Source: Arthrobacter dokdonellae
Lineage (GTDB): Bacteria; Actinomycetota; Actinomycetes; Actinomycetales; Micrococcaceae
NCBI RefSeq assembly: GCF_003268655.1
Contig: NZ_CP029642.1
Location: 1,736,001 to 1,800,000 of the forward strand
DNA: 64,000 nucleotides
Direction of reading: 5' to 3'
Shown: piece by piece, positions 8,853 through 17,782 of the stretch
How positions within the stretch are numbered: position 1 is the stretch's first letter
Layout: each line of letters starts with the position of its first letter
Program-made: the position numbers and the translations under genes
The notes under the pieces: generated by a model
What the model was told of the DNA's origin: nothing
The model's input: the letters and a program-made list of their open reading frames with translations, nothing else
Database searches by the model: none

Positions 8853-9644
8853 ATGAACCGGACCGAACGGCTGGCCGCCATTCTCGACATCCTGGCCGCC
8901 GACGGCCAGGTGGAAGTCGAGGAGATCGTGGGAAAGCTCGGCGTCTCCCCGGCCACGGCCCGGCGCGACCTCGACTCCCTGGCCAATGAACGCCTCCTGA
9001 CCCGCACCCGCGGGGGCGCCACGTCCGGCTCCGTCTCCTACGAGCTGCCGGGCCGCTACAACCGCGACGACCACGCCCTGCAAAAGCACCAGATTGCCCT
9101 GGCCGCCAGCGCACTGATTCCCAAGGGCGCCGTGATCGGCCTCTGCGGAGGGACCACCAGCACCGCGCTGGCGCAGGTCCTCTCCACGCGCGAGGACCTG
9201 ATGGAGCAGTCGAACCGGCCCACCCTGACGGTGGTCACCAACGCCATTAACATCGCCGCGCAGCTGGCCATCCGGCCCAACCTGAAGATCATGGTCACCG
9301 GTGGAATCGTCAACCCGCGCTCCTATGAACTGGTGGGCCCCTACGCCGATTCCATCCTGCAAAAGGTGGCCCTGGACCTGGCGTTCATCGGCGTCAACGG
9401 CATTGAACCCGGCTCCGGCCCCACCATCAATGACGAAGGCGAGGCGTCGGTGAACTCGCGCATGGCCGGCCGCGCCTCGGAGACGTACATGGTGGCCGAT
9501 TCCTCCAAGATCGGCAAGCGCGCCTTCGCCACCATGGAGGAACACCGCTTCAACAAGCTCATCACCGATTCCGGCATCACCGCGGAGCAGCTGGCAGCCT
9601 TCCAGGACGCCGGCACGGAAGTCATCGTCGCCCCCGAGCCCTAG
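8853..9644 (+). CDS. DeoR-family transcriptional regulator
   Basis: A 263-residue DeoR repressor. The winged HTH lies at about 5-58, with the recognition helix in SPATARRDLDSL. The DeoRC sensor domain, which binds phosphosugars, follows with GLCGGTTSTALAQ and a DLAFIGVNG segment. I chose ATG 8853 because GAGGGGAG (8840-8847) sits just upstream; an in-frame ATG at 8814 would overlap the aldolase gene. It is the last gene of the run and probably controls it, and perhaps the divergent GH101 gene, in response to a sugar phosphate. The TCATTA repeats at 4929-4944 are candidate sites. Confidence 0.88.
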   Translation: MNRTERLAAILDILAADGQVEVEEIVGKLGVSPATARRDLDSLANERLLTRTRGGATSGSVSYELPGRYNRDDHALQKHQIALAASALIPKGAVIGLCGGTTSTALAQVLSTREDLMEQSNRPTLTVVTNAINIAAQLAIRPNLKIMVTGGIVNPRSYELVGPYADSILQKVALDLAFIGVNGIEPGSGPTINDEGEASVNSRMAGRASETYMVADSSKIGKRAFATMEEHRFNKLITDSGITAEQLAAFQDAGTEVIVAPEP

Positions 9645-9676
9645 CCCCCCGCCCGTCGAGATTCGAGATCACCACG

Positions 9677-10351
9677 CTAAAACCTCAGCGGCGCGTCCAT
9701 GACGGTGGTGCCGGGATCGGCCTGAATCCACTGCTCGAACGGCACATCCAGGGTGTAGCGGCCGTCCCCGGCCACCAAGGTGCGGACCTCGGCGTTGCCC
9801 GGGTTGTTCAGCGACTCGAAATACTCCACGGACCAGTGGAACCAGCGCATGCAGAACAGCCGCATGGTCAACCCGTGCGTCACCAGCAGCGTGTTCGGCG
9901 CGTATTCCGGCCGGGACCAGTGCCGGTACAGCGTCTCCAGGAACGAGGACACCCGGTCATACACATCGGACCCCGATTCCCCCTCGCGGAAGCGGTAGAA
10001 GAAGTGCCCGTATGCGTTGCGCAGCTCCTTTTGGTCGGCAATCTCCGCCGGGTTCTGGAAGTTGGCCCAGTCTTGTTCACGCAGGCGCGGCTCCTCCATG
10101 GTCCGCTCCACCAGGTCGCCCAGTTCCAGCGCCTGCAGTGTTTGGTAGGCGCGCAGGTAGGGCGAAACATAGACACTGACCTTCTGCCCGTCCAGCTGCC
10201 GGCGAATCTGCTCACCCGCTTCGCGCGCCTGCGCCACGCCCAGCCCGGTCAGCGGAATCCGGTAGTCGGGGATCCGGTTGTAAATGGTCTGGTCCTGGTT
10301 GGCTGCCGACTGTCCGTGACGGACCATGATGATCTGGCGTGGAGCGCTCAT
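9677..10351 (-). CDS. Histidine phosphatase (phosphoglycerate-mutase superfamily) protein
   Basis: The 224-residue protein starts MSAPRQIIMVRHGQSAAN, giving the RHG motif with the phosphorylated His. The family Arg is in SPYLRAYQT, Glu is in LREQDW, and the second catalytic His is in LLVTHGLTMRL. This fits a small-substrate phosphatase of the PhoE/GpmB type rather than glycolytic GpmA. It is convergent with the DeoR gene and divergent from the CPBP gene. The substrate cannot be told from sequence. Confidence 0.85.
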   Translation of the reverse strand: MSAPRQIIMVRHGQSAANQDQTIYNRIPDYRIPLTGLGVAQAREAGEQIRRQLDGQKVSVYVSPYLRAYQTLQALELGDLVERTMEEPRLREQDWANFQNPAEIADQKELRNAYGHFFYRFREGESGSDVYDRVSSFLETLYRHWSRPEYAPNTLLVTHGLTMRLFCMRWFHWSVEYFESLNNPGNAEVRTLVAGDGRYTLDVPFEQWIQADPGTTVMDAPLRF

Positions 10352-10411
10352 GCCAAAGAGCCTAGGCCAGCCTCAACCGCAATGGGTGCAAGACCGGGCA
10401 TCATTTAGTAC

Positions 10412-11233
10412 ATGAATGACGCCACGCCCCGCAATGACCAGTACGACGCCGGTCCGCCCGCCTTGGGCGGCGGGGCCGCGACGGTGCGGTGGAACTGGGG
10501 GGCGCGGTCGCGGCGTCGGCTGGTGTTTGAGGTGCTGCTGGTGCTGGGACTTTCACTCGGACAGTCGGCCGTGTATTCGGTGGTGCAGCTGCTGGACAAG
10601 ATGTCCCGGGCGCCCATCGCGCAGGGCACATCCACACTGAACGTGGTCCGCAGCAACCGCGAGTTCTTCGACCTGACGTACCAGCTGCTGGACATCTTTT
10701 TCGCAGTGGTGCCGGTGTTCCTGGTGCTCTACCTGCTCGCCGAGCCCGGACAATCGGTGTTCCGCAGGATCGGGCTCGACTTCCGGCGCCCCGTCCGCGA
10801 CGGGCTCGGCGCCCTGGGCCTGCTGGTGGTCATCGGCGTGCCGTCGCTGGGGCTGTATGCCGCCGGCCGGGCGCTGGGGATCACCACGGAGATCATCCCC
10901 AGCGCCCTCCACCAATACTGGTGGACCATTCCGGTGCTGGTGCTCTCGGCCATTCACAACGGCCTGCTCGAGGAAGTGGTCATGGTCGGCTGGCTGCTGG
11001 ACCGGCTGGAGCGGATCGGGCTCGCGCCGCTGGCCGCGGTCCTGCTCAGCTCGCTGATCCGCGGCAGCTACCACCTGTACCAGGGCTTCGGACCATTCGT
11101 TGGCAACTTTGTCATGGGCCTGCTGTTCTGCTGGCTCTACAAAAGGTACGGGCGCGTGATGCCGCTGGTCGTGGCGCATTCGCTCGTGGACATCGCCGCC
11201 TTCACCCTTGGCCCCGCACTCGGCTTCGGGTAA
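10412..11233 (+). CDS. CPBP-family intramembrane metalloprotease
   Basis: A 273-residue polytopic membrane protein with about seven hydrophobic segments. It has the CPBP/Abi (type II CAAX protease-like) motifs: the EE pair in LLEEVVMVGWLLDRL, where the usual EExxxR Arg is not exactly spaced, then SSLIRGSYHLYQG with the second-motif His, and a third motif with VAHSLVD. Members cleave prenylated or membrane proteins, and in bacteria some give bacteriocin self-immunity. Upstream of the ATG there is no clear Shine-Dalgarno; a TTTAGT stretch ends about 5 nt before it, so a leaderless transcript is possible. The substrate is unknown. Confidence 0.8.
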   Translation: MNDATPRNDQYDAGPPALGGGAATVRWNWGARSRRRLVFEVLLVLGLSLGQSAVYSVVQLLDKMSRAPIAQGTSTLNVVRSNREFFDLTYQLLDIFFAVVPVFLVLYLLAEPGQSVFRRIGLDFRRPVRDGLGALGLLVVIGVPSLGLYAAGRALGITTEIIPSALHQYWWTIPVLVLSAIHNGLLEEVVMVGWLLDRLERIGLAPLAAVLLSSLIRGSYHLYQGFGPFVGNFVMGLLFCWLYKRYGRVMPLVVAHSLVDIAAFTLGPALGFG

Positions 11234-11275
11234 CCGCAGCCGAGGGCGGGCGTCGTTGCCTGGGTTCACCGGTAT

Positions 11276-11432
11276 TGGTGGCGCAGATAACGTGGGCTGG
11301 CTCCCGGTCTTGGGTTTGGTGGCGCAGATAACGTGGGGTGGCGGCTGCCGAACCCGCTTTATCTGCACCGCCGATTGGGTGGACCCGCCCGAACCCGCGT
11401 CATCTGCACCGCCGAATCTGGCGGGGACCCCG
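11276..11432. repeat. Intergenic direct and inverted repeats (GCAGATAACG family)
   Basis: GGCGCAGATAACGTGGG occurs twice in direct orientation (about 11280 and 11321). Two opposite copies read TTATCTGCACCGCC and TCATCTGCACCGCC (about 11361-11374 and 11400-11413). They fill the 265-bp convergent gap between the CPBP and VOC genes. A related core, GCAGATAACG, recurs at 24042. The layout resembles REP/BIME-type intergenic elements, although the array also carries partial unit copies. Confidence 0.7.
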
Positions 11433-11447
11433 CCTGCCGGGAACGCA

Positions 11448-11481
11448 AGCGGCACCCGCCCCCGCAAGGGTGGGTGCCGCT
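11448..11481. terminator. Convergent hairpin terminator
   Basis: AGCGGCACCC (11448-11457) pairs perfectly with GGGTGCCGCT (11472-11481), with further pairing inside the loop. It sits 18 nt before the end of the minus-strand VOC gene and after the CPBP gene, so it can serve both. There is no strong T run. Confidence 0.65.
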
Positions 11482-11498
11482 GTCGTGAGCCCGAAAAA

Positions 11499-12137
11499 CT
11501 AAATCGTGACGTTGCCGTTGGCTGTTTCAAAGGTCACGGACATGATGCCGGGGGTGCCGCGCGGGGCAATCCACTCCACGGCCACGTCCTCCAGCGGCTG
11601 CTCGACGGGCTGGCCCAGCCATTCGGTCAGGCGCTCGGCGCTGCCGGCAATGGTCAGGGACGCCAGCCGCACGGCGGACGGACGGGCCAGGGACGGGTGC
11701 AGGGCGGGGTCGCCCTCCCACTTGAGCATGTAGGGCACCTGCGGGTCGGCGATGAGGCCCTTGATGCCGATCTGCTGCCAGACAAGCTCGCGGCCGTCGG
11801 GGAACTTGCGGTTGCCCGGGACGGCGCTGCGGCCCAGACGTTCCTCGAAGGGCGTGAGGTCGTCCACAGCCACGCACCAGCCCATCCAGCCGCCGCCTGC
11901 CTGGGAGCGGGCGCGGACGGCCTGCCCGAACGGCGCCTTGTCGGAGGCGGGGTGGTCCAACACCTCGACAACTTCAAGGTAGTGGTGGTCGGTGAGGGGA
12001 ATGATCATATTGCGGGTGCCGAAGCGCGGGTGCACGCCTCCGCGCACTGCGTCGACCCCCAGTGCGGTCGCGATTCGCTCCGTGGTGGCGGCCAAGCCAT
12101 CTGATTCACAGGCGTAAGAAACGTGGTCCATTCGCAT
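11499..12137 (-). CDS. VOC-superfamily (glyoxalase-like) protein
   Basis: This 212-residue protein begins MRMDHVSYACESDGL and contains two vicinal-oxygen-chelate half-units, as in the Glyoxalase_3 family (PF13468-like). HPRFGTRN, HHYLEVVEV and a second half around SVRLASLTIAG are visible. The conserved His and Glu positions could bind a metal, but no specific enzyme activity can be inferred. It is convergent with the CPBP gene and diverges from tex with 114 bp between the starts. ATG 12131 is an alternative start. Confidence 0.75.
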   Translation of the reverse strand: MRMDHVSYACESDGLAATTERIATALGVDAVRGGVHPRFGTRNMIIPLTDHHYLEVVEVLDHPASDKAPFGQAVRARSQAGGGWMGWCVAVDDLTPFEERLGRSAVPGNRKFPDGRELVWQQIGIKGLIADPQVPYMLKWEGDPALHPSLARPSAVRLASLTIAGSAERLTEWLGQPVEQPLEDVAVEWIAPRGTPGIMSVTFETANGNVTI

Positions 12138-12251
12138 GCGTTTATCTTGGCACTTTGTGATCGGGCTCTCGACTTAGCGTCGCCTAACTCACATAGGATG
12201 TCTGACCGCAGCGGGGGCAGGCAGTATTCAAATCTGGGGCAGAATTGAGAG

Positions 12252-14801
12252 GTGACTGAATCCACCCGCCCCACCGAGCCCGACGCCGCTTCCCCCGCCC
12301 TGCTGTTGCCCTCCGCCGCGGCGGTTGAGGCCCGCATCGGCGCCGCCATTGCCGCGGAGCTGGGCGTCCGGCCCGCCCAGGTGCGTGCCGCCGTCGGCCT
12401 GATGGACGACGGCGCCAGCGTCCCCTTCATTGCCCGGTACCGCAAGGAAGTGACAGGGACGCTCGACGACGCCCAGCTGCGCGAGCTGGAGGAACGGCTG
12501 CGCTACCTGCGCGAGCTGGAGTCCCGCCGTCGTGCGGTGCTGGAGACCGTCCACGCGCTGGGCAAGCTGACGGAACGGCTGCGCGCCGCCATCGAGGCCG
12601 CCACGACGAAGTCGGACCTGGAGGACCTGTACCTGCCCTACAAGTCCACCCGCAAGACCAAGGCCGACGCCGCCCGGGAAGCCGGCCTGGAGCCCCTGCT
12701 CGAGGCGCTCCTCAAGGACCCCGCGCAGGCCCCCGCCGCGATCGCGGACAGGTTCCTGAATCCGGAGCACGCCGTGGCCACTGCCGACGACGCGCTGGCC
12801 GGCGCGCGCGCCATCCTCATCGAACGGGCAGGGATGGATGCCGCCCTGGTGGGCGGGCTGCGCGAAAGGCTGTGGAAGACGGGCCGGCTGCGATCCACAG
12901 TCAAAACAGGCAAGGCAGGGAAGGCCGCCGACGGAGAGAAATTCAAGGACTACTTTGACTTTTCCCAGCCGCCGCACACGCTGCCCAGCCACCGGGTGCT
13001 CGCGCTGCTGCGCGGCGAAAAGGAAGGCGTGCTGACACTGGACCTTTCGGAGGCGGACACCCGCGACGCCGACGCCCAGGCGCAGGCCCGCGCCCGCTAT
13101 GAAAGCGCCGTGGCGCACTCCCTAGGCATTGCCGATGCCGGCCGGGCCGCCGACACCTGGCTCATGACCGGCGCCCGCCTGGCCTGGCGCACCCGCATCC
13201 TCACCCGCCTGTCCGTGGACCTGCGCGTGCGGATGTTCCAAAGCGCCGAGGAGGAATCGGTGCGCGTGTTTGCCGCCAACCTGCGCGACGTCCTGCTTGC
13301 CGCGCCCGCCGGCAACAGGGCCACGCTCGGCCTGGACCCGGGCCTGCGCACGGGCACCAAGGTGGCCGTGGTGGACGGCACCGGCAAGGTGGCCGCCACG
13401 GACACCATCTACCCGCACGCCCCGGCCAGGCGCTGGAACGAGGCCCTGGCCACGCTTGCTGCCCTGGTGGAAAAGCACCATGTGGAACTCATCGCCATCG
13501 GCAACGGCACGGCCAGCCGCGAAACCGACAAGCTCGCCGCCGAACTCCTCGCGGAACTCAAAAGGACCCATCCGGATCGCTTGGTCGCCAAGCTGGTGGT
13601 TTCCGAGGCCGGTGCGTCGGTCTATTCCGCCTCCGCCCTGGCCGGCGCCGAACTGCCCGGCATGGACGTCTCCCTGCGCGGCGCGGTCTCGATTGCCCGC
13701 CGCCTGCAAGACCCGCTCGCGGAACTGGTCAAGATCGATCCCAAGTCCATCGGCGTGGGCCAATACCAGCACGATCTCACCCCGGCCAAGCTGGAGCGCT
13801 CGTTGGACGCCGTGGTCGAGGACTGCGTCAACGCCGTCGGTGTGGACCTGAACACGGCGTCCCCGGCGCTGCTGGCCCGGGTGGCCGGTGTGGGGCCCCT
13901 GCTGAGCGAAAACATTGTGGCGCACCGCAACGAAAACGGCCCGTTCAGCAAGCGCCGCGAGTTGCTCAAGGTGGCCCGCCTGGGCCCCAAGGCCTACGAA
14001 CAGTGTGCCGGCTTCCTGCGCATCACCGGGGGAGCGGAGCCGCTGGATGCCTCCAGCGTGCACCCCGAGGCGTACGGCGTGGCCCGCAGGATCCTGGCCG
14101 CCGTCGGTGCCGGGCCCGCGGAAATTTCCGGCGGCGTGGCGGCCGTGGCCGCCGTCGACCCCCAGGACTTCACGGACGGAACCTTCGGCCTGCCGACCGT
14201 GGCGGACATCGTCGCCGAGCTGCAAAAGCCGGGGCGCGACCCCCGCCCGCGCTTTGAAACCGCCACGTTCAGCGAGGGGATTGAGAAGATCACCGACTTG
14301 CGCCCGGGCATGATCCTGGAGGGCACCGTCTCCAACGTCGCCGCATTCGGCGCCTTCGTGGACATCGGCGTGCACCAGGACGGGCTGGTCCACGTCTCCG
14401 CCATGAGAAACACGTTCGTCTCCGACCCGCACACCGTGGTCAAGTCCGGCCAGGTCGTGCGCGTGAAGGTGCTGGACGTGGAGCCGGAACGCAAGCGCAT
14501 CTCGCTCACCCTGCGCCTGGACGACGGGGCCAATGCCGCCGGCGCCAAGGCCGGAGCCAGAGCCGGGTCCACGACAAATGCTCCCGCGGACGACGCCGGC
14601 TCCCGAACACCGGCGCGTAACTCGCCGCGGGGCGGTGCCCAGGGGGCGCGCCAGGCCCGGCAGGGGCGGCAGGGCCGGCCGGTGGATGGATCCGGCCAGA
14701 CCCGATCTCCGTCGACCGGCCAGGCCCGGCCGGCGGCACCGGCGGCGGACACCGCCATGGCAGAGGCTCTGCGCCGGGCCGGACTGGGCAAGCGCGGGTA
14801 G
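12252..14801 (+). CDS. tex: Tex-family RNA-binding transcription accessory protein
   Basis: The 849-residue protein has the Tex order: an N-terminal helical region (about 20-330), a YqgF/RuvX-like domain beginning LGLDPGLRTGTK near residue 358, tandem helix-hairpin-helix units (about 515-590), and a C-terminal S1 RNA-binding domain (about 685-760: EGTVSNVAAFGAFVDIG). Tex proteins bind nucleic acid and affect transcription. Beyond the S1 domain a roughly 90-residue Ala/Gly/Arg-rich disordered tail is added, common in high-GC actinobacteria. The start is GTG preceded by AGAGG. The gene is monocistronic, with a 398-bp gap to metY. Confidence 0.95.
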   Translation: MTESTRPTEPDAASPALLLPSAAAVEARIGAAIAAELGVRPAQVRAAVGLMDDGASVPFIARYRKEVTGTLDDAQLRELEERLRYLRELESRRRAVLETVHALGKLTERLRAAIEAATTKSDLEDLYLPYKSTRKTKADAAREAGLEPLLEALLKDPAQAPAAIADRFLNPEHAVATADDALAGARAILIERAGMDAALVGGLRERLWKTGRLRSTVKTGKAGKAADGEKFKDYFDFSQPPHTLPSHRVLALLRGEKEGVLTLDLSEADTRDADAQAQARARYESAVAHSLGIADAGRAADTWLMTGARLAWRTRILTRLSVDLRVRMFQSAEEESVRVFAANLRDVLLAAPAGNRATLGLDPGLRTGTKVAVVDGTGKVAATDTIYPHAPARRWNEALATLAALVEKHHVELIAIGNGTASRETDKLAAELLAELKRTHPDRLVAKLVVSEAGASVYSASALAGAELPGMDVSLRGAVSIARRLQDPLAELVKIDPKSIGVGQYQHDLTPAKLERSLDAVVEDCVNAVGVDLNTASPALLARVAGVGPLLSENIVAHRNENGPFSKRRELLKVARLGPKAYEQCAGFLRITGGAEPLDASSVHPEAYGVARRILAAVGAGPAEISGGVAAVAAVDPQDFTDGTFGLPTVADIVAELQKPGRDPRPRFETATFSEGIEKITDLRPGMILEGTVSNVAAFGAFVDIGVHQDGLVHVSAMRNTFVSDPHTVVKSGQVVRVKVLDVEPERKRISLTLRLDDGANAAGAKAGARAGSTTNAPADDAGSRTPARNSPRGGAQGARQARQGRQGRPVDGSGQTRSPSTGQARPAAPAADTAMAEALRRAGLGKRG

Positions 14802-14998
14802 GGCGGGACAGCGCAGGGTCCGCTCCGCCGCGGCACTCCTCCGACGTGGGACGCCAAGGACAGGATGCTGCAGGTGGTCGGCACGGCACTTGTTCGGCCC
14901 TGCCCAGTTTTCGGCGCCAATGTCCAGCACATGTTCGGCCAGGGTCATAAAGCCGTCACAATGTTGCGGCGCGGCGGAGCGCTCTCGCACACTGGTAA
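14802..14998. other. Gap between tex and the SAM-IV riboswitch
   Basis: No credible coding sequence is seen. The metY promoter should lie near the right end, since riboswitch P1 starts at 14999. I see no convincing -35/-10 pair; TGGTAACA at 14993-15000 is the nearest -10-like element. Confidence 0.5.
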
Positions 14999-15117
14999 CA
15001 GGTCATGAGTGCCAGCGACAAGCCCCGGCTCGCTGGCCGGCAACCCTCCTTACCGCGGCGGGGTGCCCCGGGTGAAGACCTGGCGCTGGGCCAACCGGGC
15101 TCGGTGCAAGCGCGGGC
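14999..15117 (+). ncRNA. SAM-IV riboswitch
   Basis: This matches the actinobacterial SAM-IV aptamer. P1 is CAGGTC (14999-15004) with GACCTG (15077-15082). P2 is GCCAGCG (15011-15017) with CGCTGGC (15031-15037). The SAM-family core stretches GCCGGCAACCCTCC and GGGGTGCCCCGGGTGA are present, and GC-rich sequence after P1 can form the SAM-IV extra helix/pseudoknot. A further hairpin (15141-15162, CCCCGG pairing CCGGGG) lies 25 nt before the metY ribosome-binding site and may be the expression platform. High S-adenosylmethionine is expected to switch off the sulfhydrylation route of methionine synthesis. Boundaries at the 3' side are approximate. Confidence 0.9.
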
Positions 15118-15199
15118 CGCAACTTCCCCTCCCGCCCCCTGCGTCCCCGGACGCCGGGGCGCGGGACGTGGACGGCCTCTAGTGTGTAAGGAGCTCGAA

Positions 15200-16516
15200 G
15201 TGAGCAACGCTTGGTCATTTGAAACCCGTCAGATCCACGCCGGCCAGCAGCCGGATGCCGCCACCGGCGCCCGGGCGCTGCCGATCTACCAGACGACGTC
15301 GTTCGTGTTCCCCTCGACGGAAAGCGCCGCCGCACGGTTCGCGCTCACCGAACTGGAGCCCATCTACACGCGCATCGGCAACCCCACCGCCGACGCCGTC
15401 GAACAGCGCGTCGCCAGCCTGGAAGGCGGGGTGGGGGCCCTGCTCCTTGCTTCCGGGCAGGCCGCCACCACGTTCGCCATCCTCAACCTGGCGGAGGCCG
15501 GGGACCACATTGTGTCCAGCCCCAGTATCTACGGCGGCACGTTCAACCTGCTGGCCCACACGCTGAAGAAGCTCGGCATCGAGGTCACGTTTGTCTCCGA
15601 TCCGGACAACCTGGATGAATGGCGCTCCTCGGTCCGGCCCAACACGAAGGCGTTCTTCGGCGAGACGGTCTCGAACCCGCGCCAGGACGTGCTGGACCTG
15701 GAAAACATCAGCGCCATCGCCCACGACGCCGGCGTGCCGCTGATCGTGGACAACACCCTGGCCACGCCGTACCTGATCCGCCCGCTGGAATGGGGCGCGG
15801 ACATCGTGATCCATTCCGCCACCAAGTACCTGGGCGGGCACGGCAACGCCATCGGCGGCATCATCGTCGACGGCGGCAGGTTCGACTTCGCCGCCAGCCC
15901 GGACAGGTTCCCGGGATTCAACACTCCGGATGAGAGCTACAACGGCCTGGTCTACGCCCGCGACCTCGGCGTGGGCAGCGCCCTCGGCGCCAACCTGGCC
16001 TACATCCTCAAGGCCCGCGTGCAACTGCTGCGCGACCTCGGCTCCGCCATCTCCCCCTTCAACGCCTTCCTCATCGCGCAGGGCATCGAGACGCTGAGCC
16101 TGCGGGTGGAACGCCACGTCGCCAACGCCGTCAAGGTGGCCAATTGGCTTGAAGCCAATGAGAACGTCGACGCCGTGGCCTACGCCGGCATCCCGTCCAG
16201 CCCATGGTTTGAGCGCGGCCGCAAGTACGGCCCGAACGGGACGGGCGCCATCGTCTCCTTCGACATCAAGGGCGGGCTCGAGGCCGGGCGGCGTTTCGTG
16301 GACGGCCTGGAGCTGCACTCGCACGTGGCCAACCTGGGCGACGTCCGCTCCCTGGTGATCCATCCGGCGTCAACCACGCACGCCCAGCTGAGCGAAGAGC
16401 AGCGGCTGGCCGCCGGCGTCCGCCCCGGCCTGGTACGCCTGTCCGTGGGCCTGGAAGGCGTCGAGGACATCATTGCCGATCTCGAAGCCGGGTTCCGGGC
16501 AGCAAAATCAGCGTGA
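15200..16516 (+). CDS. metY: O-acetylhomoserine aminocarboxypropyltransferase (sulfhydrylase)
   Basis: This PLP enzyme of the Cys/Met-metabolism family makes homocysteine from O-acetylhomoserine and sulfide. It has 438 residues, the longer MetY size rather than the roughly 390 of MetB/MetZ. The PLP lysine is Lys209 in HSATKYLGGHG. GQAATTFAILNLAEAGDHIV gives the cofactor-phosphate region and ETVSNPRQDVLDL the substrate region. I chose GTG 15200 because AAGGAG (15188-15193) precedes it; the frame is open further upstream, but that part lies inside the SAM-IV riboswitch. It overlaps metX by 4 nt, so the two are translationally coupled. Confidence 0.95.
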   Translation: MSNAWSFETRQIHAGQQPDAATGARALPIYQTTSFVFPSTESAAARFALTELEPIYTRIGNPTADAVEQRVASLEGGVGALLLASGQAATTFAILNLAEAGDHIVSSPSIYGGTFNLLAHTLKKLGIEVTFVSDPDNLDEWRSSVRPNTKAFFGETVSNPRQDVLDLENISAIAHDAGVPLIVDNTLATPYLIRPLEWGADIVIHSATKYLGGHGNAIGGIIVDGGRFDFAASPDRFPGFNTPDESYNGLVYARDLGVGSALGANLAYILKARVQLLRDLGSAISPFNAFLIAQGIETLSLRVERHVANAVKVANWLEANENVDAVAYAGIPSSPWFERGRKYGPNGTGAIVSFDIKGGLEAGRRFVDGLELHSHVANLGDVRSLVIHPASTTHAQLSEEQRLAAGVRPGLVRLSVGLEGVEDIIADLEAGFRAAKSA

Positions 16517-17724
16517 GTGCCGCGGACAGGACGGCGGCGGAGGATACCGTGTTCACCCCAGGCACCGACCCCGACACGTCCAACCCCGGCGGCAGCCCCT
16601 GGTCCGGCGCCGTCGGGCAGGGCGGCGGCGTGCTGCGCTCGGTGAACATTGGCGCGCTGGCGCTGGAGGCCGGGGGCGGACTGCCGTCCGTGACGGTGGC
16701 CTACGAATCCTGGGGGACGTTGGATGAAGACGGCAGCAACGCCGTCCTCATCCAGCACGCACTCACGGGCAGCACCCATGTCAGCCGCGGGGAGTCCGAG
16801 GAGGACGGCTGGTGGGAAGGTTTGGTCGGCCCCGGTGAAGTCATCGACACCGACAGGTACTTCGTGGTGGCCGCGAACATGCTCGGCGGCTGCTACGGGA
16901 CCACCGGCCCCTCCAGCATTGCCGAGGACGGCGCGCCCTACGGCTCACGTTTCCCCTTCGTCACCATCCGCGACTCCGTCCACGCGGAGGCACGCCTGGC
17001 TGACGCGCTGGGGGTCACGTCCTGGCACGCCGTCATCGGTGGTTCGATGGGCGGCGCCCGCGCCCTCGAATGGGCGGTGACGTACCCCGAACGCGTGCGG
17101 CGCTGTGCCGTGGTGGCGGCCTGCGCCGCCAGCACGGCCGAGCAGATCGCCTTTGCCCAGGCCCAGGTGCTCGCCATCCGCCAGGACCCGCACTTTGCCG
17201 GCGGGGACTACTACGACGGCGCGGCCCCCACCCTGGGCTTGGGTCTGGCACGGCGGATCGCCCACATCACGTACCGGTCCGAGGCCGAGATGGGCGCCCG
17301 TTTTGGCCGCTTTGCGCAACCCGGTGAGGACCCGCTGGGCCACGCCCGGCTGCGTCCCGCCGTCGGGGGCGGCGCGGGCCGCTACCAGGTGGAAGGCTAT
17401 TTGGACCACCAGGCGCAGAAGCTGGTCACCCGCTTCGACGCCAACAGCTACGTGGCCATCACCGAAGCCCTCATGAGCCACGACGTCGCGCGGGGGCGCG
17501 GCACACTGCCTGAGGCACTGGCCCGCACCGAGGGCGTGGAATTTCTGGTGGCCGCCGTCAACAGCGACCGCCTCTACTTCCCGGCGCAGTCGGATGAATT
17601 GGCCGAAGCCCTCCCCGGGCGCGTCGTGGTCCGCCGCATCGACTCCGCCATTGGCCACGACGGCTTCCTGACCGAAGTGGCCGCCGTCGGCGATCTGCTC
17701 CGGGAATCGTTCTTCACGGATTAA
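16513..17724 (+). CDS. metX: Homoserine O-acetyltransferase
   Basis: The 403-residue alpha/beta-hydrolase-fold acyltransferase makes the O-acetylhomoserine used by MetY. The nucleophile elbow GGSMGGARALEW holds Ser178. GPSSIAEDGAPYGSRFP and ITYRSEAEMGARF are typical MetX segments, and the charge-relay Asp and His lie near AAVNSDRLYFP and GHDGFLTE. The first 40 or so residues are Ala/Gly/Pro-rich and poorly conserved. The GTG start overlaps the metY stop. MetX and MetY thus form a two-gene direct-sulfhydrylation operon under the SAM-IV switch. Confidence 0.95.
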   Translation: MSAADRTAAEDTVFTPGTDPDTSNPGGSPWSGAVGQGGGVLRSVNIGALALEAGGGLPSVTVAYESWGTLDEDGSNAVLIQHALTGSTHVSRGESEEDGWWEGLVGPGEVIDTDRYFVVAANMLGGCYGTTGPSSIAEDGAPYGSRFPFVTIRDSVHAEARLADALGVTSWHAVIGGSMGGARALEWAVTYPERVRRCAVVAACAASTAEQIAFAQAQVLAIRQDPHFAGGDYYDGAAPTLGLGLARRIAHITYRSEAEMGARFGRFAQPGEDPLGHARLRPAVGGGAGRYQVEGYLDHQAQKLVTRFDANSYVAITEALMSHDVARGRGTLPEALARTEGVEFLVAAVNSDRLYFPAQSDELAEALPGRVVVRRIDSAIGHDGFLTEVAAVGDLLRESFFTD

Positions 17725-17782
17725 GCCCCAAAAAACCGGGTCCCGTTCCGCCTGCCGGCGATCGCTTCCCCGACAGTTGAAG

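Noticed and set aside
13122..14990. 622-codon minus-strand frame opposite tex
   Set aside because: No motifs, shadow composition; tex has full domain support.
15005..15199. Upstream extension of metY from an ATG at 15005
   Set aside because: This stretch is the SAM-IV riboswitch; the true start GTG 15200 has AAGGAG upstream.
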